From: CAWIJJ01 sp963836405
GTDB lineage: Bacteria; Acidobacteriota; Terriglobia; Bryobacterales; Bryobacteraceae
Assembly: GCA_963836405.1 (NCBI GenBank)
Contig: CAWIJL010000018.1
Span: 1-64,000 of the forward strand
Direction: 5' to 3'
Length of the DNA: 64,000 nucleotides
Shown: one piece after another, positions 38,205 to 45,935 of the stretch
Layout of the letters: each line of letters starts with the position of its first letter
Position numbering within the stretch: the first letter of the stretch is position 1
Notes under the pieces: model-generated
What the model saw: the letters and a program-made list of their open reading frames with translations, nothing else
The model's database searches: none
Told to the model about the DNA's origin: nothing
Program-made: the position numbers and the translations under genes

Positions 38205-38850
38205 CGTCGTTACCCTGGGCCGAGAGGTGCAGGAAAAGGTCCACCGCCGCGGAGGCATTGGCGCCATATCCGTCGGCTCCAATTTCGTCGGCGTACATCT
38301 GGCTGATGGGCGCACCGCCCACCGCCATGCGGATGTGTCCGAGGCCCGCCGCGCGGAAGCCGTCGATCACCGTCTTCATGTAAGTCATGGTGGTGGTGAG
38401 CAGCGCGCTCATTCCGATAATGGTGGGCTTGCACTTCTCCGCCGCCGCCATGAATTTCTCGACGCTCTGATCCACTCCGATGTCGTGGACTTCGAACCCC
38501 GCGCCCTCCGCCATCATGCAGACCAGGTTCTTGCCGATATCGTGCAGGTCGCCGCGGACGGTGCCCATCAGCAGGATGCCCTTGGGCCTGCTTCCGGAAT
38601 CCTTCGCGGTCAGCAGCGGTTTCAGCACCGCCATTCCGGCCTTCATGGCGCGCGCCGCAATCAGCACTTCGGGCACATACAGGACGTTGTGCTTGAAGTC
38701 CTCGCCCACTACGCTCATGCCGGCAATCAGGCCGTCGGTGAGCACCTCCTGCACGGCCCGGCCCTCGGCCAATGCTTCCTTCGTCATGCGCTCGACTTCG
38801 GGCGCCTTGCCCTCGTAGAGGCACTGGTTCATCAGCGCGTAGTCAACCAT
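38149..38850 (-). CDS. Corrinoid (B12-binding) methyl-carrier protein
   Basis: The 233-residue protein has an N-terminal helical cap (~10-85; EGRAVQEVLTDGLIAGM) and a cobalamin-binding Rossmann domain with the base-off signature Asp101-x-His103-x-x-Gly106 (GDLHDIGKN), Ser-Leu at GMSALLT (~147-153) and GGAP (~178-181). It belongs to the MtaC/MtbC/MttC carriers that shuttle a methyl group between two methyltransferases. Its start overlaps the upstream methyltransferase by 8 bp and its end overlaps the PF13769 gene by 56 bp, so all three are tightly coupled. Confidence 0.95.
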   Translation of the reverse strand: MVDYALMNQCLYEGKAPEVERMTKEALAEGRAVQEVLTDGLIAGMSVVGEDFKHNVLYVPEVLIAARAMKAGMAVLKPLLTAKDSGSRPKGILLMGTVRGDLHDIGKNLVCMMAEGAGFEVHDIGVDQSVEKFMAAAEKCKPTIIGMSALLTTTMTYMKTVIDGFRAAGLGHIRMAVGGAPISQMYADEIGADGYGANASAAVDLFLHLSAQGNDDGDVQDSLLAGSAVSDQG

Positions 38851-39919
38851 TGACCGGCTCCGTCGCCTTGGCGAGGCGGTTGGCGTTGAATTCCTGGAGC
38901 GCTTCGAGCATGGCCACGATATTTTCGCGCGGCATGCCAGGGCTGACGCCGCCGCCCACCGAGAGAATAACGCCTTCGCCGCCCGAACCTTCCAGCACTT
39001 CGAGCGTCTCGTCCCGGACCTCGTCGGGCGTGCCGCGCACCGCCACTTCCAGGGGGTTCACATTACCCATGAGGCACATGCGGTCGCCGACGCGCCGCTT
39101 CACTTCGGTGATGTGCTTCTGCTTGCCCCAGTTCAAGACGTGGAAGCCGGCGTCGGGCAGATGGTCGAGGCAGGCGTCCACCTCCGCATCGTTATGGTAG
39201 AGCTTGACCCAGTCGGAGGGGAACGCGTCGCAGATGCGCTTGAGGTAGGGGTGAGCGAATTCCAGGTAGTGGTCCTCGTTGATGAACCCGACGATGTCGT
39301 CCAGGATGAAGATGCTTTCCACCGTGTCGCCCATGACCTTCTGCTGGGCCTTCAACCAGTCGATGACGACGCGCGTGCAGAGGTCGATGAGCCGGTGCGC
39401 GCCCTTGGGGTCTTCCACCAGGTCGATCATGAAATGCGTGGTGCCGCGGACGAACCCGGCGGTACACAGCGGACCGCGCGCGGTCACCATGGGCAGGATG
39501 TAGCCCGCGTCGAGAATCCGCTGCCGGTGCATGCCGATGCGGTGCAGCGTCAACGCGGCGAAAGCGTCGGCTTCCACCTCGTAATCGGGAAAGGCGTCGA
39601 TGTCTTCGAGCCGTTGCAGCGTGTGATATTCGCTGGGGGTGTTGTCCTGCCAGAACTTGATTTTGGATCCGAGCACCGAGGGCTCCGCCGCCATCCCGTA
39701 TTCCATCCACCAGGAGGGCACGAAGATGATGTCGGGGAATTCGCGCATGATTTTGAGGTTGGATTGAAACCATAACTCGGGATCGAGGTAATAGTCCAGG
39801 TGCTTGATGCCGAGGTAGCCGGGAATCCACGGGCTATCCACAATCAGCGCCATGGGGATTTTGTCCATCTTTTCCCGGCGCGCGGCGCGTTTGAAAATCT
39901 CCCACTGTTCTGGCAACAT
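38843..39919 (-). CDS. UroD-family corrinoid-dependent methyltransferase
   Basis: ATG 39919 gives 358 residues of the uroporphyrinogen-decarboxylase fold, as in MtaA/MtbA and O-demethylase MT1 enzymes: FVPSWWMEYGMAAEPS (~66-81), GPLCTAGFVRGT (~149-160), ILDDIVGF and LSVGGGVSPGMP near the end. At the place where CoM-methylating members carry a His-x-Cys zinc motif, this one has His242-Asn-Asp (YHND). That favours a role taking a methyl group from an O-methyl substrate to the corrinoid protein (MT1), not zinc-thiolate chemistry. It follows GH67 by 14 bp and overlaps the corrinoid gene by 8 bp. Confidence 0.92.
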   Translation of the reverse strand: MLPEQWEIFKRAARREKMDKIPMALIVDSPWIPGYLGIKHLDYYLDPELWFQSNLKIMREFPDIIFVPSWWMEYGMAAEPSVLGSKIKFWQDNTPSEYHTLQRLEDIDAFPDYEVEADAFAALTLHRIGMHRQRILDAGYILPMVTARGPLCTAGFVRGTTHFMIDLVEDPKGAHRLIDLCTRVVIDWLKAQQKVMGDTVESIFILDDIVGFINEDHYLEFAHPYLKRICDAFPSDWVKLYHNDAEVDACLDHLPDAGFHVLNWGKQKHITEVKRRVGDRMCLMGNVNPLEVAVRGTPDEVRDETLEVLEGSGGEGVILSVGGGVSPGMPRENIVAMLEALQEFNANRLAKATEPVNG

Positions 39920-39933
39920 ATCGGTCCTTTTTG

Positions 39934-42450
39934 TTAGTTCACGCCGGCCCGGATTTCGACGTAGTCGATTCCGGCAGCCTCGCGGCCGTCCGGCGTTCCT
40001 TCGATGCGAATCTCGTCTCCGGGACGGAGGGCGATTCCCGGAATGAGGCGGCGCGTCGACGCGGACGCATCCATCCGCCGCGCGGGCACGCTGGTTTGCG
40101 AGGCCGCCCATTCGTCCACCAACTGGCTTCCCACGTAGACGCGAAACTGTGAAACGCCCGCGGGCTCGTCGAAATACTGCACGTGGAGCGTGTACCACCC
40201 GGCCACGCCATCGTACCGCATGGCCGCCTTACACGCGGTCCCGGCGGCGCATCCTACGGCCTTGCCGCCCGATGCGCCTTCCCACGGCGTGATATCGCGG
40301 ACGGTGTAGCCTTCGAGGCGCATGGCCTCGGCCTCGGTGCGTCCAGGATAGTTTCCGACGCGATTCGCGGCGTCCGGCACGTTCGAGGCTTTGAGGAACC
40401 ACGAATTCACCGCATCGCGCCACACTTCCGCCTGGCCGGCCTGGTATTGGAGCTGCGCCAGCACTTCGTGGTAGCGCCGCTCGTCCACCAGTCCCTCGAG
40501 CCCCTTCCACTCGCGCACGTAATTTTCTACCGCCCGCGCGCCCTGGTAGTGCGAATCGTAAATGTACTGGATCACGGTTTTGCCGGAATGCAGCTTGTGC
40601 GTGTAAGGCACGTGATGGAGGAACAGCAGCAGATCGTCCGGGCAGCTCTCCACCGATTCGTAGACCTTCGCGATGGCGGGCTTGTACTGACCGACGTAGC
40701 CGGTTCCGGTGGCCACCGTGCGGTCCATTCCGATGCCGGTTTCGTCGGCCTTGTGCCACTGCCCCCAGCCGTTGCGCTCGGAAGCTTCCACGGCCACGCC
40801 GTAATGATTGCCCACGATATCGGTGAGGGTTTGAAGGCCGAGCGGGCCGGTGTAGTTCTCGTAGGTGCGCCACGAGGTGAGCTGAATTCCGTTCACCGTC
40901 CGCACCACCTTCGGGTCGGAGCCAAAGGTCTGCCTGGTCCACTCGTCGGCGATCTGCTGCGCGCTCAGGTCCGGATTCCACGCAAGGCGGCCGTAGCCGT
41001 AGAGGTTGGCCTGCGACATGTGGTTGCCGAACCAGTTTTCGTCCATCCCCAGGTTGACGACGCCGACGAAGCCGCCGGTCGGCCGGTGGAAAGCCTTGCC
41101 GGACACCAGCGCTTTCACCGGCGAGCCGGGTTTGGGCGACTGCATATCGAAATCGAGCACCTCTTTCCACATCGGCACCAGGTAGACCAGGTGCTTCGCC
41201 TGGCCCATGTACTCCTGGGTGACTTGGAGCTCGATGGCCTGGCTGGTGTTTTCGAGCGCGCCGAACAGCGGCGATGCCGGCTCGCGCACCTGGAAGTCGA
41301 TGGGCCCGTTTTTGATCTGGACGATGACGTTGTCGTCGAACTTGCCGTCGAGGGGCTGGAAATTATCGTAGGCGGCGCGGCCCCGGTCGTTCTTCGGATT
41401 GCGCCAGTCCATGTGGTGGTCGTAGACGAAGCCGCGATAGAAGAGCACGCCGCCGTGCGGCTTCAGCGCGCGCGCCACCACGTTGGCGGCATCGGCGTGG
41501 GTGCGGCCGTAGGTGGAGGGGCCGACGCGGCCTTCCGAATCGGCCTTGAGGACGAAGCCGCCCATGTCGGGAATGGCTTTGTAGAGCTCGTCCACGCGGG
41601 ACTTCCAGAATTCCGCGACTTTGGCGTCAAGGGGATCGTAGGTATCGAGGCCGCCGACGCTTTGCGGGCTGCCGAAATCGACCGAGATGGCGACGCGCAC
41701 GCCCCAGCGCCGGAAGACGTCCGCAACGCGGGCGATCTGGGGAACGAAGTCGGGGCCGAGCAGCTTCGGATTCGCGTTCACGTTGCTGATGTCGCAGCCG
41801 TTGATGCCGAGAGAGGCGAGCAGGCGCCCGTAGTCGTTCACGCGGCTCAAATCTTCGCGGACCTTGCCGCCGTACCAGAAAACCGACCGGCCGCCGTAGC
41901 CGCGTTCGATGGAGCCATCGAGGTTGTCCCACTGGTTCACCCAGCGGATGGGAGCGTAGGGCGCCTGCCGCTGGTTCAGTTCGGCCAGAGGCTCGCCCAG
42001 GCTCATTTTGCGCAGGTAGGCGAACACGCCATAGAGCACGCCGCGATCGCTGCCGCCGGCAATCACGGTATAGGCAGCGCCGTTGGCCCTGGCCGCGGTA
42101 AGCGAGAACGCGTCCGGTTCGAGGGCCGCGCCGAGGTTCAAGCCGGGCACGCCGCTGCGCAGTTCCGCGGCGGTGCCGAGCAGCAGGGCATTTTCCCGCC
42201 CGGCGCGAGCTTCGATGCGAAGGGTTCGGCCGAGCAGGCCGCGCACGCCGCGAATCAGTTCCTTTTGCGCGCTCCCGAGCACGGGCGAATTTCCGTACAG
42301 CACCACGACCGGCGGCAGGACAGCACGGTACTGCCGGACTGCGACGTCGCTCAATCCGGTGTAACGAAGCCACGCATCCGCCCCCGACTCGGCGTACAGA
42401 CCGGCTGCGGCAACAGCAACGATGGGGCAAAGCTTGAGCAGCATCTTCAT
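39934..42450 (-). CDS. GH67 alpha-glucuronidase
   Basis: GH67 enzymes release (4-O-methyl-)glucuronic acid from the ends of glucuronoxylan fragments. The 838-residue protein has a signal-like start (LLKLCPIVAVAAAGLYAES), an N-terminal domain, then the barrel with IRWVNQWDNLDGSIERGYGG, the acid Glu306 in KADSEGR, and the carboxylates in DNFQPLDGKFDDN ... FQVREP (~362-390). A C-terminal beta-rich extension (~730-838; GGKAVGC..., YVGSQLVDEW) is longer than in typical members. ATG 42450 is used; ATG 42444 has a better Shine-Dalgarno spacing to GAGGTGG. The signal peptide suggests export. Confidence 0.95.
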   Translation of the reverse strand: MKMLLKLCPIVAVAAAGLYAESGADAWLRYTGLSDVAVRQYRAVLPPVVVLYGNSPVLGSAQKELIRGVRGLLGRTLRIEARAGRENALLLGTAAELRSGVPGLNLGAALEPDAFSLTAARANGAAYTVIAGGSDRGVLYGVFAYLRKMSLGEPLAELNQRQAPYAPIRWVNQWDNLDGSIERGYGGRSVFWYGGKVREDLSRVNDYGRLLASLGINGCDISNVNANPKLLGPDFVPQIARVADVFRRWGVRVAISVDFGSPQSVGGLDTYDPLDAKVAEFWKSRVDELYKAIPDMGGFVLKADSEGRVGPSTYGRTHADAANVVARALKPHGGVLFYRGFVYDHHMDWRNPKNDRGRAAYDNFQPLDGKFDDNVIVQIKNGPIDFQVREPASPLFGALENTSQAIELQVTQEYMGQAKHLVYLVPMWKEVLDFDMQSPKPGSPVKALVSGKAFHRPTGGFVGVVNLGMDENWFGNHMSQANLYGYGRLAWNPDLSAQQIADEWTRQTFGSDPKVVRTVNGIQLTSWRTYENYTGPLGLQTLTDIVGNHYGVAVEASERNGWGQWHKADETGIGMDRTVATGTGYVGQYKPAIAKVYESVESCPDDLLLFLHHVPYTHKLHSGKTVIQYIYDSHYQGARAVENYVREWKGLEGLVDERRYHEVLAQLQYQAGQAEVWRDAVNSWFLKASNVPDAANRVGNYPGRTEAEAMRLEGYTVRDITPWEGASGGKAVGCAAGTACKAAMRYDGVAGWYTLHVQYFDEPAGVSQFRVYVGSQLVDEWAASQTSVPARRMDASASTRRLIPGIALRPGDEIRIEGTPDGREAAGIDYVEIRAGVN

Positions 42451-42455
42451 CCACC

Positions 42456-43700
42456 TCAATCGGGAATTTCCACCGGGCGATCGTCGGTGGGATCGGCCCA
42501 GCGGTCGTTGGGAACTATCGGGGTCCACCGGGGACGGGCCGGGTCCCGGTCGTAAGGATACCCGCCCAGCCGCCGGTACAGTTCACTGTACTCGCCCAGC
42601 TTTTCGCGGTCCAGTTTCACGCCCAGCCCGGGACCACAGGGTACGCGGATGGCGCCGTCCTCATACGACATGAGACCGCCCTGAATCACGTCGCCGGTCA
42701 GGTGATGGTAGTGGGCGTCCGCCGCGAAGGAGAGGTTCGGGATGACGGCGCCCAGGTGCAGCATGGTGGCAAGCTGGATTCCCAACTCTCCGGAGGAGTG
42801 GACCGCTACGCCGAGCTGAAAAGTCTCGCAAACCGCGGCGGCTTTCAGGCAGGCGCGGATGCCGCCCCAGAAGGTGGTGTCCAGCAGGATTACATCCACC
42901 GCCGTGTGGAGCGCGTTGGCCGCAAGCTGCTCGAAGTTTACGACGACCGTATTGGTGGCAAGGGGCACGCGCACCTTTTCGCGCGTGCGGCGCATGCCGT
43001 TGAGGCCGTAGACCGGGTCTTCCAGATAGTCGTTGCGGATGCCTTCGATCGCCTGCCCGAAACGGATCGCCTGTTCGGTGGACCAGACGGCATTGGGATC
43101 GAAGCGGAAGGAATCGCCGGGGAACGAGGCGGCCAGGGCGCGGTACACCTCGAGCTCGTAATCCTGCGGGAAGACGCCGCCCTTCAGCTTGTGGGTGGTG
43201 AAGCCGCAGCGCTGTTTGAGGGTGCGCACGAATTCGACCACCTGATCGATCGTACGGGCCTCTCCTTCGCCCGTCCGCGGATTCGGGTAACGGAAGAAGC
43301 AGTAGGTCGCAAATGGCACGCGGTCACGCAAACGTCCGCCCAGGATATCGCAAACGGGGACGCCCCATGCCTGGCCCAGGATGTCGAGACAGGCGAATTC
43401 GAGCGCGGCCAGCATCTGGGTACGGTTGTTGTAGAGCGAAGCCGTGGGGTTGGCGATGAGAAAGCGCATTTCTTCGAGGCGGGCGGGATCGTGGCCGAGC
43501 AGGTAGGATTTCAGGCCGCGGATGGCCGTTTCGGCCGATTCGCCTCCGCCGCCCATTTCCCCGAGGCCGATCAAACCGTTATCGGTCTCGACTTCCACGA
43601 TGGTCCGCACAAACCGGCCCCAGTGGCATCCGTTGGCGTGGCGCAATGGCGCTTCGAGCGGAACCGTCACCGTGGTTGCACGGATATCCCTGATGGTCAT
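42456..43700 (-). CDS. Enolase-superfamily sugar-acid dehydratase, glucarate-dehydratase-like
   Basis: The 414-residue protein has the mandelate-racemase/muconate-lactonizing fold with the glucarate dehydratase pattern: Lys171-x-Lys173 (HKLKGG), Asp201-x-Asn203 (FDPNAVWS), Glu227, Asn250 and the catalytic His301 (HSSGELGIQ). Such enzymes remove water from aldarates or aldonates to give 2-keto-3-deoxy acids. As first gene of the operon and 5 bp before GH67, it probably acts on the uronic-acid-derived product. The exact substrate cannot be fixed; mandelate racemase-like or galactarate-type activities remain possible. Confidence 0.92.
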   Translation of the reverse strand: MTIRDIRATTVTVPLEAPLRHANGCHWGRFVRTIVEVETDNGLIGLGEMGGGGESAETAIRGLKSYLLGHDPARLEEMRFLIANPTASLYNNRTQMLAALEFACLDILGQAWGVPVCDILGGRLRDRVPFATYCFFRYPNPRTGEGEARTIDQVVEFVRTLKQRCGFTTHKLKGGVFPQDYELEVYRALAASFPGDSFRFDPNAVWSTEQAIRFGQAIEGIRNDYLEDPVYGLNGMRRTREKVRVPLATNTVVVNFEQLAANALHTAVDVILLDTTFWGGIRACLKAAAVCETFQLGVAVHSSGELGIQLATMLHLGAVIPNLSFAADAHYHHLTGDVIQGGLMSYEDGAIRVPCGPGLGVKLDREKLGEYSELYRRLGGYPYDRDPARPRWTPIVPNDRWADPTDDRPVEIPD

Positions 43701-44031
43701 TCTTTTGTTTCATGGTACAACAATACTCGCTCGGGTCAGGTTGGAGGCGGCTCGGCTGAGGGTGCGGTGCGCACGACCTGGCGCCCTTCGCCGTTTACTG
43801 GCGCAGTTCGCGCAGGGCGCCGTGGAGGTGCTGCGGGGATTGGTGTGCCGCTTCCGGCGGTGGGTGCGATCTCAACCGGGATGTGGGCGGCACAAACGCG
43901 ATATAGTTCGGCGCAAGAACGAAGTAACGCGCGTTCACAAGGCTGCCGCGCTACAGTGGCGAGGCTACGGGTGTCGGGCGATCGAGGACTCTGTGGTTTG
44001 CAGCGATCCGGGAAGCCCCGTCCGCCCTGTT
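43701..44031 (-). other. Intergenic stretch upstream of the GH67/corrinoid operon
   Basis: No gene is seen here. It must hold the operon promoter, but I find no convincing -35/-10 pair and no sigma-54 consensus. The only suggestion of a control site is an AT-rich stretch with TTGT...ACAA at about 43705-43722 near the dehydratase start, which could be a ROK-type operator. No intrinsic terminator for the regulator gene ending at 44032 is evident, so read-through from it is possible. Confidence 0.4.
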
Positions 44032-45387
44032 TTATCGCTGAATCTCGTACCGCTTGATCTTCTCGTACAGCGTGGACCGGTCGATTCCCAGAACAGCCGC
44101 GGATTCCTTGATGTTCCCGCTCGTCCGGTTCAGGGTGGCCACGATCAGGTGCTTCTCCATTTCCTGAAGCGTCATGCCCGCCGGAATCTGCAACGCGCGG
44201 GGCATTCCGCTTTGCGCCAGAAACGAGAATTCGTCTTCCGTCAGCACCCTCCCGCGGCACGTGACCATGGCGCGCTCCACGGCGTTCTCGAGTTCGCGAA
44301 CGTTGCCCGGCCAGTTGTGGTCCATCAGCACTTTCAAGGCCCCCTCCGAGATCTCCGCCACGCTCTTGCCGAGTTCGTGCGAAAGCCGCTCCAGGAAATG
44401 ATTCGCCAGCAGGGGGATGTCCTCGCGGCGTTCGCGGAGGGCAGGAATTCGGATCTCGATCACGTTCAGGCGGTAATACAGATCGTCCCGGAAACGCGCC
44501 TCCGCGACTGCCTGCTGCAGGTTGACATGGGTCGCGGAAATCACCCGCACATCCACCCGCACCTCTTCCGACCCGCCCACGCGGTAGAAGCTCCGCTCCT
44601 GCAAGACGCGCAGCAGATCCACCTGGAGTTTCGGCGAGATGTCTCCAATTTCGTCCAGAAACAGCGTGCCCCCGTGCGCCATCTCGAATTTGCCGCGCTT
44701 CTGCTGGCTGGCGCCGGTGAAGGAGCCCTTCTCGTGGCCGAACAGTTCACTTTCGAGCAGCGTCTCAGCAAGCGCCGCGCAGGAAACGGCGACGAACGGC
44801 TTCGAGGCCCGGTCGCCGGAGTTGTGGATAGCGCGCGCGATCATCTCCTTGCCGGTTCCGCTCTCGCCCTGTATGAGCACCGTACTGCGAAGCGAGGCGA
44901 TCTCGCGCGCCAGGCCGAGGATTTCCTGCATACGCGCGTTCTTGCTGATCACGTCGTGCACGCGGTACTGGCGCGCCAGTTTTTTGCGCAATATGGAATT
45001 CTCGCGCTGCAGGTTCTTGACCTTGACGATCCGGCTCACCAGCAGCGAGATCTCTTCCGGATTGCACGGCTTGACGATATATTCCTGCGCGCCCTCCTTG
45101 ATGGCGGTGATGGCTGTGTCCACCGTGGCGTACGCCGTGATGATGATGATGGAGGCATCCTGCCACAGCCGGCGGATCTGCATCATGGTTTCGATTCCGT
45201 CCATGCCGCCGGGCATTTTCAGGTCGACGAAGTAGATGGCATAGTCGCGCTGGCGCGCTTTGTCCACCGCTTCGCGCCCGGAAGCGGCGGTGTCCACAGT
45301 GTAGCCGTCCTCGCGCAGCCAGGCCGCCAGCGACTCGCACATCACTTCTTCGTCGTCCACCACCAGGATTTGCCAGTGCGATTTCAT
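44032..45387 (-). CDS. NtrC-family sigma-54-dependent response regulator
   Basis: ATG 45387 gives 451 residues: a receiver domain with phospho-acceptor Asp55 (YFVDLKMPG), a sigma-54 AAA+ domain with Walker A GESGTGKE, the sigma-contact loop GSFTGA (usual GAFTGA), LFLDEIGDI, and a C-terminal Fis-type HTH (SAAVLGIDRSTLYEKIKRY). It activates sigma-54 promoters when phosphorylated, by the kinase encoded two genes upstream. It overlaps the archaemetzincin gene by 4 bp. The targets are unknown; the downstream GH67/corrinoid operon shows no sigma-54 site I can see. Confidence 0.95.
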   Translation of the reverse strand: MKSHWQILVVDDEEVMCESLAAWLREDGYTVDTAASGREAVDKARQRDYAIYFVDLKMPGGMDGIETMMQIRRLWQDASIIIITAYATVDTAITAIKEGAQEYIVKPCNPEEISLLVSRIVKVKNLQRENSILRKKLARQYRVHDVISKNARMQEILGLAREIASLRSTVLIQGESGTGKEMIARAIHNSGDRASKPFVAVSCAALAETLLESELFGHEKGSFTGASQQKRGKFEMAHGGTLFLDEIGDISPKLQVDLLRVLQERSFYRVGGSEEVRVDVRVISATHVNLQQAVAEARFRDDLYYRLNVIEIRIPALRERREDIPLLANHFLERLSHELGKSVAEISEGALKVLMDHNWPGNVRELENAVERAMVTCRGRVLTEDEFSFLAQSGMPRALQIPAGMTLQEMEKHLIVATLNRTSGNIKESAAVLGIDRSTLYEKIKRYEIQR

Positions 45388-45935
45388 GTTGCTCGCTCCC
45401 TTGGGATTCGACCCAGACGGACCGCGCAGGTGGCGCAGTAGGCCGCGTGTTTGGAATCGATCTGCCGGATGTTGGTGGCCAGCGACATGGCACACGTCCC
45501 ATCCGGGCAATGCACCAGGCCGAACATGTGCCCGGCTTCGTGCAGCGCTTCCTTGAGCGCCCGCTGCACGAAGATCTCCCGGTCCGCGGGGAGACCGTAG
45601 AACTCCTGGCGCAACCGCGCCAGAGAGATCACTGCCACACGGCCGCCCAGTTGGGCATGGCCGTAGACGAACGTCAAAACGGGAATGAACAGGTCCCGCC
45701 CGGTTACCGCCAGAAGTTTCCAGGCGTCCGGCGGGCACTCCCGAACCAGCATCTCCATCACCGGAATGGAGCCGTATTGCCGCCGCCGTGCGTCCCAGGC
45801 AAAATCGACGGGCGGCAGATTCGTCTGCCGCGCCTCCATCCCGAACTCCTTGCCCAACCTCTCCCGCACCGCCGAGAGCGCCTCCGCGTCCGGCCCGCTT
45901 TCACCCGCGGTTGCGCCCACGTACAGGTACTTCAT
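45384..45935 (-). CDS. Archaemetzincin-type zinc metalloprotease
   Basis: The 183-residue protein shows the full archaemetzincin signature: His132-Glu133-x-x-His136-x-x-Gly-x-x-His142-Cys143, then Cys148, Met150, and Cys167-x-x-Cys170. It has no signal peptide, so it is cytoplasmic. Bacterial and archaeal members have no well-proven substrate. It sits between a histidine kinase and its response regulator with ATGA overlaps on both sides. This order suggests it acts in the same signalling unit, for example by cutting a protein in response to the signal. That is inference. Confidence 0.93.
   Translation of the reverse strand: MKYLYVGATAGESGPDAEALSAVRERLGKEFGMEARQTNLPPVDFAWDARRRQYGSIPVMEMLVRECPPDAWKLLAVTGRDLFIPVLTFVYGHAQLGGRVAVISLARLRQEFYGLPADREIFVQRALKEALHEAGHMFGLVHCPDGTCAMSLATNIRQIDSKHAAYCATCAVRLGRIPRERAT

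Noticed and set aside
40183..42555. Plus-strand open frame of 790 codons
   Set aside because: It is antisense to the GH67 gene and has no domain pattern.
43701..44031. Possible sigma-54 promoter between the NtrC-type regulator and the corrinoid operon
   Set aside because: I looked for the GG-N10-GC spacing with TTGC context on the minus strand and found no convincing match, so the neighbour regulator is not claimed to control the operon.
43522..45441. Plus-strand open frame of 639 codons
   Set aside because: It overlaps the NtrC-type regulator and the dehydratase start on the other strand; composition is that of a shadow frame.
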